This document shows positions 17,077 through 26,394 of a DNA stretch of 33,283 nucleotides, in pieces (within the stretch, counting starts at the first letter, position 1; the number at the start of each line of letters is the position of its first letter). Both the position numbers and the translations under genes were made by a program. This DNA comes from an uncultured Porphyromonadaceae bacterium (lineage in GTDB: Bacteria; Bacteroidota; Bacteroidia; Bacteroidales; Muribaculaceae): contig CABPYL010000035.1 of NCBI GenBank assembly GCA_902461565.1, positions 1-33,283 of the forward strand, in the 5' to 3' direction. The notes under the pieces were generated by a model. The model made no database searches and was not told the origin of the DNA. It saw only the letters and a list, made by a program, of their open reading frames with translations.

Positions 17077-19386
17077 ATGAAACGTTTACTGAATTTCTTA
17101 TCGTTACTTACAGCTACAGCAATTCTTATGAGTGCGGAACTTAATCCGGTGGCTAATCCCGAGGCTGTGGTAACCGAGGGAACCGTACGCTTTACTGTTC
17201 TCACTCCCGAGATGATACGTGTGGAGTACAGCCCATCGGAACAGTTCGAGGACCGGGCCACATTCACAGTCGTAAACCGTAATCTGCCGGTGCCGCACTT
17301 CACAAAATCGGAGGACAACGAATTCCTGTATATCAACACCGACAAGCTGAAACTGAAGTACCGGAAAGGCACAAATCCATATTTCGAACCCAATCCGCCG
17401 GGAAATCTTACCATAACGATGGAGCTTAACGGGCGTCCTGTAACATGGTTTCCCGGACAAGGCGACGGCAAGAATCTCAAGGGAACATGCCGTACTCTTG
17501 ACCGATGCTTTGGCGACGGCTACCGCTCGCAACTGGAGAACGGCCTTGTATCCCGCTCGGGGTGGGCTGTAATAGATGACTCTCCGCAATGTGTGCGTGC
17601 CGACGGAAGCCGTTCGCTTGCCATCGTTCCGGATGAGACTGGCGTCGGTTGGGTCGCGCCACGCGACGACAAAGCATCTCTCGACCTGTATTTCCTCGGC
17701 TACGGCCACGACTACAAGCGTGCGCTGAAGGATTATACGCTTATCGCCGGCAAGATGCCTCTTCCACCCGACTATGCTTTCGGCTACTGGTACAGCAAAT
17801 ACGAGAACTATACTTCCGATGACTACCGTAATATCATCAAAAATCTTAAAGAGAATGATATCAACACCGATGTGCTGATTCTCGACATGGACTGGCACTG
17901 GAACGGCGATCCGGATCCGAACAAATCCAACGGCCGGGGCGGCTGGACGGGATGGAGCTGGAACACCAACCTGATTCCCGATCCGACGAATCTGCTCAAA
18001 GATATACATGACAGTAATCTGCATCTCGCGCTCAATCTACATCCGGCTTTGGGAGTGGATTCTTCTGAAGATATATTCCCTGGAATGGCAGCCGACATGG
18101 GGCTAAATGCCGACACCACAAAGGTTATTCCCTGGAAACTTGAGGACAAGGCTTTCTACAAGGCTTTCGCCAACAACTTCCTGCGCCCGTTCGAAAAACA
18201 GGGTGTAGACTTCTGGTGGCTCGACTGGCAGCAGCATCTCACAAGCCCCTATACCGACGGTCTCGGCGAGACATTCTGGTGCAACCATGTTTTCTACAAC
18301 GACATGAAAGCGAACCGCACCGACCGCCGCCCCATTATATTCCACCGCTGGGGAGGTCTTGGAAGCCACCGGTATCAGATTGGATTTTCCGGCGACACAT
18401 TCATCAACTATGCCTCTCTTGCTTTCCAGCCCTATTTCACGGCAACGGCATCAAACGTGTGCTACGGATACTGGGGCCATGATATCGGAGGACACATGTT
18501 TGACAGCAGTTACCCGGTAAACGATCCCGAACTCCTGCTGCGCTGGTTTCAGTTCGGTGTATTCACCCCGATATTCCGCAGCCATGCTACCATAGGCACA
18601 TGGATAAACCGCCAGATATGGACGTACGATAATTTCGCACAACTCAATGCGACAGTAAAACTGCGCTATGCTCTGTTCCCCTATATCTATACAATGGCAC
18701 GTAAAAGCTACGATACCGGTATCGGGCTGTGCCGTCCGATGTACTACGAATACCCGGAACAGGATGAAGCATATACATTCGAAGGCCAGTATTTCTTCGG
18801 CGACGACATTCTTGTGGCTCCTATTGTCGAACCGTCGGTCAACGGCATAAGCACCAAACGGATATGGTTCCCGGAAGGCAACTGGTGGTCGGTAGCCGGC
18901 AACAGGATGATCAAAGGAAACTGTATCGAGACACTTGATTTCACTCTCGATCAGACGCCATATTTCTTTCGAGAGGGAGCTATAATAATAAATAATCCTC
19001 CTGAAATAAAAAGCACTACAGAGCGCCCAGAAAAGCTGATAGTGAACATTATCGCCGGAAAAGACGGCGAAACGACTCTTTACGAGGATTCCGGCGACTC
19101 TAACGACTACGACACAAATTACGCCAACACGCGCTTCTCGCACAAGACAGACGGATCACAGGCAACATACACCATCGCAGCCCGCGAAGGCAAGAGCGAC
19201 CGTCTGGCTTTGAAACGCGCATACGAGTTCCGTATCTATAACACCGGAGCGCCCGCCGACAATAAAGCGAAAGTCGACGGCAAAACTGTGAAAGCAGCCT
19301 ACGACGCGGCTGCACGTTGCACAATTGTAAATGTTCCTGCTGCAAAATGCGATAAAACACGCGTAATAACCATTGAATATAAATGA
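17077..19386 (+). CDS. GH31 family alpha-glycosidase
   Basis: This is a 769-residue retaining alpha-glycosidase. It has a type I signal peptide ending near LMSA, an N-terminal GH31 beta-sandwich (about 25-220), and a catalytic barrel from PLPPDYAFGYWYSKYENY. FWWLDWQQ gives nucleophile D383 and IGFSGDT gives acid/base D440. GYWGHDIGGH and FRSHATIG are also typical, and a C-terminal beta domain with DUF5110-like features (YEDSGDSNDYD) follows. The Trp-Leu-Asp-Trp-Gln-Gln nucleophile context differs from classical alpha-xylosidases. An alpha-glucosidase or related exo-enzyme is most likely, but substrate assignment from motifs alone is unsafe. It overlaps the GH2 gene by 4 bp. Confidence 0.92.
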   Translation: MKRLLNFLSLLTATAILMSAELNPVANPEAVVTEGTVRFTVLTPEMIRVEYSPSEQFEDRATFTVVNRNLPVPHFTKSEDNEFLYINTDKLKLKYRKGTNPYFEPNPPGNLTITMELNGRPVTWFPGQGDGKNLKGTCRTLDRCFGDGYRSQLENGLVSRSGWAVIDDSPQCVRADGSRSLAIVPDETGVGWVAPRDDKASLDLYFLGYGHDYKRALKDYTLIAGKMPLPPDYAFGYWYSKYENYTSDDYRNIIKNLKENDINTDVLILDMDWHWNGDPDPNKSNGRGGWTGWSWNTNLIPDPTNLLKDIHDSNLHLALNLHPALGVDSSEDIFPGMAADMGLNADTTKVIPWKLEDKAFYKAFANNFLRPFEKQGVDFWWLDWQQHLTSPYTDGLGETFWCNHVFYNDMKANRTDRRPIIFHRWGGLGSHRYQIGFSGDTFINYASLAFQPYFTATASNVCYGYWGHDIGGHMFDSSYPVNDPELLLRWFQFGVFTPIFRSHATIGTWINRQIWTYDNFAQLNATVKLRYALFPYIYTMARKSYDTGIGLCRPMYYEYPEQDEAYTFEGQYFFGDDILVAPIVEPSVNGISTKRIWFPEGNWWSVAGNRMIKGNCIETLDFTLDQTPYFFREGAIIINNPPEIKSTTERPEKLIVNIIAGKDGETTLYEDSGDSNDYDTNYANTRFSHKTDGSQATYTIAAREGKSDRLALKRAYEFRIYNTGAPADNKAKVDGKTVKAAYDAAARCTIVNVPAAKCDKTRVITIEYK

Positions 19387-21203
19387 TGAACCGTTTTCTT
19401 TTAGCGGCGGTATTGTTCGTCGGGGCGATTGATTTCGCCTCCGCTTATGAACCCGTCGGAAACAATATTATGACAACATGGGGCGAAAATATCAACCCTG
19501 CAGAAGTGTGGCAGGAATATCCCCGCCCCATCATGGAACGCAAAGAATGGAAGAATCTCAACGGATTGTGGGATTATGCCATTGTGGACGCCGACGACAC
19601 AGCCCCGGCCCGGTATCAGGGTGAGATTCTTGTGCCATTCTGCGCCGAATCGGCTCTATCCGGAGTCGGAAAAGAGGTAGGCGCCTCCAAGGCTCTGTGG
19701 TATAAACGTAATTTCAATATTCCGAAATCATGGCGTGGGCGCGACATAATGCTCAACTTCGGCGCAGTCGACTGGCAGGCCGACATATGGGTGAATGGCG
19801 CTAAAATGGGAAGCCACACAGGCGGCTACACTCCTTTCAGCATCAATATCACCGCCGCGCTAAAAGATGCCGGCGACAACGAACTGGTGGTGCGTGTATG
19901 GGATCCTACCGATCTTGGTCCGCAGCCACGTGGCAAACAAGTATCTAAACCTGAAGTTATATGGTACACGCCTGTTACCGGCATATGGCAGACTGTGTGG
20001 CTCGAACCGGTAAACGACACACACATATCCGGACTTAAAATACTTCCGGACATAGACCGCAACACACTAAAGATCGATGTACAGGCAACCGGACAGGAGA
20101 AAGGATATCTGGCAGATGTCGCTGTAAAAGACGGCGGGAGAACCGTAGCCACGGGGAAGGCCGTCGCCGGCGAACCGATAGTTGTCTCTATGCCAGCCGA
20201 CGTGAAACTATGGTCGCCCGACAGTCCTGATCTCTACGATATAGAAGTGAAGCTAACCGACGGTAACAAAGTTCTCGATAAAGTATACAGTTACGCGGCC
20301 ATGCGCAAGTTCTCCACAAAGATGGGCGATAAAGGAATGGTGCGTCTCCAGCTCAACAACAAAGATCTTTTCCATTTCGGACTTCTTGATCAAGGCTGGT
20401 GGCCCGACGGACTATACACAGCTCCTTCATACGAGGCGATGATATATGACGTCGACAAGACCCTTGACTGGGGATATAACATGATACGCAAGCACATAAA
20501 AGTAGAACCGGCCGCATGGTACACCTACTGCGACCGCAAGGGAATAATCGTATGGCAGGATATGCCAAGCGGCGACAAAAACCCCGAATGGCAGGGGCGC
20601 AACTATTTCGACGGCGAGGAACTTGAACGCACGCCCGAAAGCGAGGCTACATACCGCAAGGAGTGGAAAGAAATCATCGACGCCCTATACAACTATCCGT
20701 GCATAGCAGTGTGGGTGCCTTTTAACGAAGCATGGGGGCAGTTCAAAACTAAAGAAATAGCAGACTGGACAAAAAGTTACGATCCCTCTCGCCTGGTGAA
20801 TCCGGCCAGCGGAGGAAACCATTATCCCTGCGGAGACATGGTTGACGCACACAGCTATCCGTCGCCTCCTGTAACACATGTCTATGATGCCAAACGCGCC
20901 AATGTGCTCGGCGAATACGGCGGTATAGGAATGGTGGCCGAAGGACATATCTGGGCACCGGACCGCAACTGGGGCTATATCCAATATAAAACGCCGGCGG
21001 AGGTTACCGACGCCTACATAGGTTATGCCGACTATCTCGATCAGCTTGCCAACGACTGGTTCGTAGGTGCCGTCTATACGCAGACAACCGATGTCGAAAT
21101 AGAGGTGAACGGACTGATGACATATGACCGGAAAGTAATAAAAATCGACGAGGACCGTATCAGAGAGAGAAACCGGCGGCTAATAAAGAACCACAGCAAA
21201 TGA
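19383..21203 (+). CDS. GH2 family beta-glycosidase
   Basis: This 606-residue retaining beta-glycosidase has a type I signal peptide (cleavage near FASA). The sugar-binding jelly roll (about 45-210: RKEWKNLNGLWDY, WYKRNFNIP, IWVNGAKMGSHTGGYTPF) is followed by an Ig-like domain (about 212-310) and a TIM barrel. The acid/base is in VPFNEAWG (E449) and the nucleophile in LGEYGG (E511). The protein stops after the barrel and lacks the C-terminal domains of LacZ. Beta-galactosidase is the commonest activity, but beta-glucuronidase, beta-mannosidase and alpha-L-arabinofuranosidase also occur in GH2. Two ATGs are adjacent at 19383 and 19386. ATGA overlaps on both sides couple it to GH31 and the esterase gene. 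Confidence 0.92.
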   Translation: MMNRFLLAAVLFVGAIDFASAYEPVGNNIMTTWGENINPAEVWQEYPRPIMERKEWKNLNGLWDYAIVDADDTAPARYQGEILVPFCAESALSGVGKEVGASKALWYKRNFNIPKSWRGRDIMLNFGAVDWQADIWVNGAKMGSHTGGYTPFSINITAALKDAGDNELVVRVWDPTDLGPQPRGKQVSKPEVIWYTPVTGIWQTVWLEPVNDTHISGLKILPDIDRNTLKIDVQATGQEKGYLADVAVKDGGRTVATGKAVAGEPIVVSMPADVKLWSPDSPDLYDIEVKLTDGNKVLDKVYSYAAMRKFSTKMGDKGMVRLQLNNKDLFHFGLLDQGWWPDGLYTAPSYEAMIYDVDKTLDWGYNMIRKHIKVEPAAWYTYCDRKGIIVWQDMPSGDKNPEWQGRNYFDGEELERTPESEATYRKEWKEIIDALYNYPCIAVWVPFNEAWGQFKTKEIADWTKSYDPSRLVNPASGGNHYPCGDMVDAHSYPSPPVTHVYDAKRANVLGEYGGIGMVAEGHIWAPDRNWGYIQYKTPAEVTDAYIGYADYLDQLANDWFVGAVYTQTTDVEIEVNGLMTYDRKVIKIDEDRIRERNRRLIKNHSK

Positions 21204-23128
21204 ACAGGTTAACAGGAATCATATTATTGGCGGGGACAATCTCGGCAGCCTCCCAGCCCGCACACGGAGAAGTAAGGCTCCCTTCGTTTTTTTCAGACAA
21301 TATGGTCGTGCAGCAAAACTCGGTCCTTACTGTTACCGGAAAAGCGGCTCCAATGTCGGCGGTTACATTCCATGCCGACTGGGACGGTGGAACCGGTGAG
21401 ACACGGGCCGACAACACGGGCCGTTTCGAAATGAAAATCCCTACACCTCCCGCAGGAGGCCCATATACAATAATCATCGACGACAATTCTGGGCGCAAAG
21501 TGCTTCAGAATGTACTGTCGGGCGAAGTGTGGCTGTGCTCGGGTCAGTCGAACATGGAATTCCCGGTAAAAGGCGACTGGGCGCAACTGATGGATGCCGA
21601 CGAAGTAGTTGCCACAATGCAGCGCCCCGCTCTGCGACTGCTGCAGATCAGAAATACCACATCTGTTACTCCGCTCGATGATGCTTCGGTTGAATTCGGT
21701 TGGGCGGAATGTTCGCCCGCCGCAGCTTCATTCTCGGCGATAGGTTATCTTTGTGGCAAAATGCTTCAGGACTCTCTGAATGTGCCGGTGGGTATAATCG
21801 ACGCAACCTGGGGCGGTACTCCCGTCGAGGCATGGACTCCTCTGGAATCAATCAAAAACGTCCCATACATGGAATTCCGCTATAAACTGTTAGGGGAAGG
21901 TCTTGGAGAAAAAGCGATAAAAGAAAAGGAGATATTGCATGTATACGATACATACGACAGTTCCGATAAAATAGCTTACCCTTACGACCGGAATGTGATG
22001 CACACCGGAGCAGGGTGGGGCAAGATGCCGGTTCCTTCTGTGTGGGAGACAAACGTTTTGCCGGGATTCGACGGAATAGTGGCCATGCAGTACGAACTTG
22101 TTCTACCGTCCGACGCCGCCGGAAAACCTCTGAAATTATGCCTCGGGGCTATTGACGACTGGGACAACACCTGGTTCAACGGAGAATTCGTAGGCAGCGG
22201 CATGATTTTTGACCGTCAGCGCGATTACGAGGTAGACGGGCGGCTGGTGAAAGCCGGTAAGAACATAATTACCGTTGAAGTTGTCGACAACGCAGGAGGA
22301 GGCGGAATCTGGAAACCATCCTATGTCCTCTGCGAAGGCAAAAGATATAGTCTCGACGGAGACTGGAGCTATGCCGTAGTCGCTGATTTTGCAAAAACAG
22401 AGAAGCGCTGCGAATGGCCCGAAAGCCCTTATTATCCTACCGTTCTGTACAATGCGATGATACATCCGCTGAGAGCCATGCCCGTTGCAGGCGTATTCTG
22501 GTATCAGGGCTGTTCCAACGTAGGCAATGCGGAACGCTACGAAATATGTTTCAAAAACATGATTGCCGGCTGGCGTAAAGTATTTGACAACCCTGCTATG
22601 CCATTCTATTTCGTTCAGCTTGCCGGATTCCTTCAGCCTGTCGCTGTACAGCCCGAATCGGAGTGGGCAGCTCTGCGTCATGCTCAATCCAAAGCGCTTG
22701 AGCTACCCTATACCGGAATGGCCACAGCAATAGACCTTGGAAATCCAGTAGACATCCATCCGACCAACAAGGCTGAAGTGGCCAGACGCCTGTCTATGCT
22801 TGCTCTGGATAAGACATACGGGCATCCTCAGCTTTGCGATGCATCCCGATGCGTAGACATGCTCGCAACCGACGGCTATGTGGATCTGACATTCGACAAT
22901 GACATAAACGCTGCCGGAGGGATTGTTACAGGATTCATTATCAAGGGGGCCGACGGTACGTGGGCATACGCTAACGCACGGCTAACCTCGTCCCGTACAA
23001 TAAGACTGTCATCGCCGCTGACACCCGATCCTGTAGCTATAAGATACAGTTGGGCTGATTATCCCGGAGGCAATCTGACAGGAAGCCTGTCGGGGCTGCC
23101 TGTAGCCCCTTTTGCCACCGACAAATAA
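21200..23128 (+). CDS. sialate O-acetylesterase/CE20-like carbohydrate acetylesterase
   Basis: This 642-residue secreted esterase has a type I signal peptide, an N-terminal beta domain (LPSFFSDNMVVQQ to about 100), then the SGNH-like SASA domain. CSGQSNMEF carries nucleophile S117, and DIHPTNK carries D518 and H520. Between the halves of the catalytic domain (about 270-400) is an inserted jelly-roll (KLCLGAIDDWDNTWFNGEFVG) resembling a GH2-type sugar-binding domain. Such inserts are known in CE20-like enzymes. It probably removes acetyl groups so that the exo-glycosidases can proceed. It is the last PUL gene, overlaps GH2 by 4 bp, and is followed by two hairpins. Confidence 0.88.
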   Translation: MNRLTGIILLAGTISAASQPAHGEVRLPSFFSDNMVVQQNSVLTVTGKAAPMSAVTFHADWDGGTGETRADNTGRFEMKIPTPPAGGPYTIIIDDNSGRKVLQNVLSGEVWLCSGQSNMEFPVKGDWAQLMDADEVVATMQRPALRLLQIRNTTSVTPLDDASVEFGWAECSPAAASFSAIGYLCGKMLQDSLNVPVGIIDATWGGTPVEAWTPLESIKNVPYMEFRYKLLGEGLGEKAIKEKEILHVYDTYDSSDKIAYPYDRNVMHTGAGWGKMPVPSVWETNVLPGFDGIVAMQYELVLPSDAAGKPLKLCLGAIDDWDNTWFNGEFVGSGMIFDRQRDYEVDGRLVKAGKNIITVEVVDNAGGGGIWKPSYVLCEGKRYSLDGDWSYAVVADFAKTEKRCEWPESPYYPTVLYNAMIHPLRAMPVAGVFWYQGCSNVGNAERYEICFKNMIAGWRKVFDNPAMPFYFVQLAGFLQPVAVQPESEWAALRHAQSKALELPYTGMATAIDLGNPVDIHPTNKAEVARRLSMLALDKTYGHPQLCDASRCVDMLATDGYVDLTFDNDINAAGGIVTGFIIKGADGTWAYANARLTSSRTIRLSSPLTPDPVAIRYSWADYPGGNLTGSLSGLPVAPFATDK

Positions 23129-23141
23129 ACCAATTATCCCG

Positions 23142-23176
23142 GAGGGTGTTGCTTGCTGCAGTTTGGCAACACCCTC
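23142..23176 (+). other. perfect 11-bp hairpin after the PUL
   Basis: GAGGGTGTTGC (23142-23152) pairs exactly with GCAACACCCTC (23166-23176) around a 13-base loop. It begins 13 bases past the esterase stop. There is no T-run on either strand, so it is not a canonical terminator. It may stabilise the operon's 3' end, together with the real terminator 50 bases further on. Confidence 0.6.
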
Positions 23177-23227
23177 ATGTACAACTATGCCATAGAGCAA
23201 CGACATATTGCTCGCCATAAACTCTGT

Positions 23228-23252
23228 AAAAGTCCGGGAATCCGGATTTTTA
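23228..23252 (+). terminator. intrinsic terminator ending the PUL
   Basis: AAAAGTCCGG (23228-23237) pairs with CCGGATTTTT (23242-23251), including one G-U pair, around the loop GAAT. The T-rich 3' arm directly serves as the tail. It lies about 100 bases after the last PUL gene and before the CNNM gene. Confidence 0.7.
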
Positions 23253-23350
23253 TGTATAATAATCTATGCGTCGCGGAATCCTCGCGGATATAAAAATACA
23301 ACAATAGGATTGAATAAGCGTTGTATATTTTAGAATCCTGTATAGCCTCT

Positions 23351-24631
23351 ATGGACGATCTGTTTATAATCATCGCATTAATTCTTCTTAACGGAGTATT
23401 CTCCATGTCGGAAGTCGCACTTATTTCCGCACGAAAATCAAAACTGACAGCCGATGCAAAGAACGGCAACCGCAACGCCGCAACCGCACTGAAACTGCAG
23501 GGAGAACCGGACCGCTTCCTCTCCACCATACAGATCGGAATCACACTCATCGGTATACTTACCGGTCTGTTCTCGGGAGCTACCATAGCCACCGAAGTCG
23601 GAAACTATTTCGCGGGACTGGGCATTGAGCCGCATCTTGCACTGAATCTTTCCAGAATCACGATAGTTGTGTTTGTAACCTATCTGTCGATCGTGGTAGG
23701 CGAACTTGTACCGAAACGCATCGGTATGGGTAAAGCCGATACAATAGCCAAAATCGTGGCAGGACCGATGAGACTGCTGTCGTTGATCACATACCCTGCT
23801 GTGTGGCTGCTGTCGGCCTCTACGGGGCTTCTGGTAAAACTTCTGAACATCGGCGACACCACTACGAAAGTAACCGAAGAAGAAATTAAATCTCTTATTC
23901 GGGAAGGAACCGACGCCGGGGAAGTCAGGGCGGTAGAACAGGATATTATGGAACGCGCCCTGGTGATGGGCGACAGCCGTATTGATGCCATCATGACGAG
24001 CCGCAAAGATGTGGCATCGCTCACCGTAGGCATGGATGTGGAAAACATTCGCAAGGTAATTGCCAACGATTTGCATTCATCTTACCCGGTATTCGACTGC
24101 GACAATAAGGAGATATGCGGTGTGGTATCGCTCAAACGGCTCATTCTCACCCTCGACTCGCCCGGCTTCGATATCGAAAAAGAACTCACATCGGGATTGT
24201 GCCTGCCGGATACCATGACATTCTATGATGCTCTGGAGACCATCAGAAGTTCAAACGAGCACTCCGCGCTCATATACGATGAATATGGAAATTTCCAGGG
24301 TATCGTTACCCTACGCGACATTCTCGACGGCCTTACAGGCAATATGGCACAAGGCGATGACGGCCCTGTGATTGTAAAGCGGGCCGACAAAGAAGAATGG
24401 CTCGTAGACGGACAGTGTCCGGTATATGATTTTCTGGAATATTTCGATATGGAGGAACTGTATAAGCCGTCGGCTTACACAACCATAGGAGGATTAATAA
24501 TCGAGACTATGCGAAAGGTGCCCAAAGAGGGCGATATCATATCCTGGAACTGTTTCCGCCTCGAAGTAGCGGACATGGACCGCGCCCGTGTCGACAAGGT
24601 CGCAGTGGCCATAACTTCACCCGACGCCTGA
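23351..24631 (+). CDS. CNNM/CorC (HlyC-type) membrane protein with CBS pair
   Basis: The start is set at the ATG at 23351 rather than the in-frame TTG at 23321, because the first transmembrane helix (LFIIIALILLNGVFSMSEVAL) follows at once. The protein is 426 aa. It has the DUF21/CNNM membrane domain (about 1-175, with the conserved N-G-V-F-S-M-S-E-V-A-L and VVGELVPKRIG motifs), two CBS domains (about 200-320, MTSRKDV, LRDILDGLTG), and a C-terminal CorC_HlyC domain (about 335-425). The family is linked to Mg2+/divalent cation transport or efflux. Older hemolysin names are misleading. It converges on the msrAB gene with only 4 bases between stops. Confidence 0.93.
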   Translation: MDDLFIIIALILLNGVFSMSEVALISARKSKLTADAKNGNRNAATALKLQGEPDRFLSTIQIGITLIGILTGLFSGATIATEVGNYFAGLGIEPHLALNLSRITIVVFVTYLSIVVGELVPKRIGMGKADTIAKIVAGPMRLLSLITYPAVWLLSASTGLLVKLLNIGDTTTKVTEEEIKSLIREGTDAGEVRAVEQDIMERALVMGDSRIDAIMTSRKDVASLTVGMDVENIRKVIANDLHSSYPVFDCDNKEICGVVSLKRLILTLDSPGFDIEKELTSGLCLPDTMTFYDALETIRSSNEHSALIYDEYGNFQGIVTLRDILDGLTGNMAQGDDGPVIVKRADKEEWLVDGQCPVYDFLEYFDMEELYKPSAYTTIGGLIIETMRKVPKEGDIISWNCFRLEVADMDRARVDKVAVAITSPDA

Positions 24632-24635
24632 ATCA

Positions 24636-25724
24636 TTAATGGCCGTCGAGCAACGGAAGATATTCACCATAGCCCTCGGCTTCCATTTCGGATTGTGGAA
24701 TGAATCGGAGCGAGGCACTGTTGATGCAATATCTCAGACCGCCTTTCTCACGGGGACCGTCGGGGAACACATGCCCTAAATGTGCATCTCCGACAGCGCT
24801 GCGCACCTCAACGCGCCTCATGCCATGTGAATTATCGGTATGTTCTGTCAATACCTCAGGCGATATCGGTCGGCTGAACGCCGGCCATCCGCATCCGGAG
24901 TCGTACTTATCCGTCGATACGAACAGCGGTTGCCCTGTAGTGATATCGACATATATACCCGGGCGAAATTCATGATCATACTCGTTCATGTATGGCCGTT
25001 CGGTGGCTCCCTGCTGGGTTACCGCATATTGTTCCGGCGTCAGCATTTTCCGCAGTTCATCGTCCGTATGCCTGCGATATCGTTCGCTCACCTCTGCGAT
25101 TTTTTTAGTCTGCTCCAGATATGGATCTTTTGCTGCCGCGGCTAACTTCATCAGACCGGGACTGATATGACAGTATCCCGTCGGATTTTTCTCAAGATAA
25201 CACTGATGATAATCCTCCGCGGCATAAAAATTCTCCAAAGGCCTGGTCTCCACTACTATGGGCCGCTTATACTGCTTTCTTTCCCGGTCTATCGCCTCAT
25301 CGATAACCGCACGGTCGGCAGTATCGCTGTAGAATATCCCGGTGCGATACTGCGTGCCTACATCGTTACCCTGGCGATTCAGTACCGTCGGGTCAATAGT
25401 CTTGAAGTACAAATCGATAAGAAACGGCAGGGACACAATGTCCGGATCATAGACAACCTTTACAGTCTCTGCCGCTCCGGTTTCTCCGCTGCACACCTGG
25501 TGATAAGATGGCGACATCACCAGGCTATTTGCGTATCCGGCCTCAGTAGCCGTTACACCGCGCACCTGCGAAAAGAAATGCTCCGTACCCCAGAAGCATC
25601 CTCCGGCAAAGTATATTTCCTTCATATCCTTGTCATTTAAAGGACGGTCTGCCACACGGTCAGCGGCATTCCCCGCGCAACCGCACAGTAGCACACACGT
25701 TGTTATTATAAATATTATACGCAT
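24636..25724 (-). CDS. msrAB: MsrA-MsrB fusion methionine sulfoxide reductase, lipoprotein
   Basis: It repairs both S and R diastereomers of oxidised methionine in envelope proteins. The ATG at 25724 is preferred over the TTG at 25727. The protein is 362 aa with a type II signal peptide (lipobox LLCGC, Cys16). The MsrA domain comes first (GGCFWGTEHFF with catalytic Cys, to about residue 195), then a linker, then MsrB (about 230-350). MsrB has GCGWPAFSRP (resolving Cys) and RYCINSASLRF (catalytic Cys). The two CxxC zinc-binding pairs of many MsrB proteins are absent: TGQPLF and VEVRSAVGDAHLGHVF occupy their places. It is therefore the zinc-free form. A good promoter lies upstream on the same strand. 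Confidence 0.95.
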   Translation of the reverse strand: MRIIFIITTCVLLCGCAGNAADRVADRPLNDKDMKEIYFAGGCFWGTEHFFSQVRGVTATEAGYANSLVMSPSYHQVCSGETGAAETVKVVYDPDIVSLPFLIDLYFKTIDPTVLNRQGNDVGTQYRTGIFYSDTADRAVIDEAIDRERKQYKRPIVVETRPLENFYAAEDYHQCYLEKNPTGYCHISPGLMKLAAAAKDPYLEQTKKIAEVSERYRRHTDDELRKMLTPEQYAVTQQGATERPYMNEYDHEFRPGIYVDITTGQPLFVSTDKYDSGCGWPAFSRPISPEVLTEHTDNSHGMRRVEVRSAVGDAHLGHVFPDGPREKGGLRYCINSASLRFIPQSEMEAEGYGEYLPLLDGH

Positions 25725-25774
25725 CAAACGTTTAACACCGTTCTCCTTCCTGCGGTTCGCCAGTGTTATAGTTG

Positions 25775-25807
25775 CAAAGATATATCTAAAATCATTTTAA
25801 ATACAAT
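25775..25807 (-). promoter_or_regulatory. Bacteroides-type promoter for msrAB
   Basis: Read on the minus strand, TATCTTTG (25782-25775) matches TAnnTTTG exactly. ATTG (25807-25804) lies 21 bases upstream and matches the TTTG -33 element at 3 of 4 positions. The predicted start site is about 40 bases before the msrAB ATG. Confidence 0.65.
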
Positions 25808-25882
25808 CATTCCGGCAAGGACTCGAATAATATTATTGCATAAAAGGAACTTTTAATCCGATTTTGCTACTAACTTTATAAA

Positions 25883-26392
25883 ATGAAGCATATGAAACAC
25901 GATACCGATTACGCCGAATCTTTCACCGCTCTTGTTAAACGGCATGAAAAAATTATTTTCAGTGTCTGCTTTTTCTATGCTTCGAGCGAAGTGCCTTTTG
26001 AAGATTTGCGCCAGGAGGTCTTGATTTCGCTTTTCAACTCGTTCCGTAATTTCAAAAGACAATGTGCAGAATCCACATGGGTTTACCGCGTTTGCCTTAA
26101 CACATGTATGTTTTCATTACGAAAACTCACTTCAAAAATAAAAATTCTTTCTTTGGAAGATCTGCCGCCACTAAACTTCTGGGACGACCCGGATAATGAC
26201 TTGCGGGATAAACTAGAATCATTGTATTCATCAATATCCATGTTAAATCCGATGGACAAGGCACTGATTCTGATGTGGCTCGATGATCTCAGTTACGAAG
26301 AAATAGCGAATAATATGGGTATACCGCGTAACACTGTGGCCTCCCGTCTGTTCCGGATTAAAGAAAAAATATCATCAAAAATAGAAAAATAG
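25883..26392 (+). CDS. ECF-type RNA polymerase sigma factor
   Basis: This 169-residue protein has sigma region 2 (about 10-75: FEDLRQEVLISLFNSFRNFK, STWVYRVCLNTC) and sigma region 4 (about 110-165: LNPMDKALILMWLDDLSYEEIANNMGIP and the recognition helix NTVASRLFRIKEKI). It directs transcription of a small regulon, presumably including its own operon. Two bases separate its TAG from the next ATG, so it is tightly coupled to the membrane protein downstream. It is clearly similar in both regions to the sigma factor at 30000-30611. A second ATG at 25892 could also be the start. Confidence 0.93.
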   Translation: MKHMKHDTDYAESFTALVKRHEKIIFSVCFFYASSEVPFEDLRQEVLISLFNSFRNFKRQCAESTWVYRVCLNTCMFSLRKLTSKIKILSLEDLPPLNFWDDPDNDLRDKLESLYSSISMLNPMDKALILMWLDDLSYEEIANNMGIPRNTVASRLFRIKEKISSKIEK

Positions 26393-26394
26393 TT

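Noticed and set aside
17077..19386. Alpha-xylosidase/xyloglucan reading of the PUL from GH31 + GH2 + GH3 + GH43
   Set aside because: The GH31 nucleophile context (WWLDWQQ) is unlike typical alpha-xylosidases. No GH5 or GH9 endo-xyloglucanase is present, and GH97 and GH27-like enzymes do not fit.
23142..23176. Terminator call for the 11-bp hairpin after the esterase
   Set aside because: No T-run on either side. The better terminator is at 23228-23252.
25835..25866. Promoter for the first sigma gene (ATTG, 20 bases, CGATTTTG)
   Set aside because: The TA of the -7 element is missing and the -33 box has a mismatch. A nearby GGAAC could suit an ECF promoter but no matching -10 was clear. Too weak to list.
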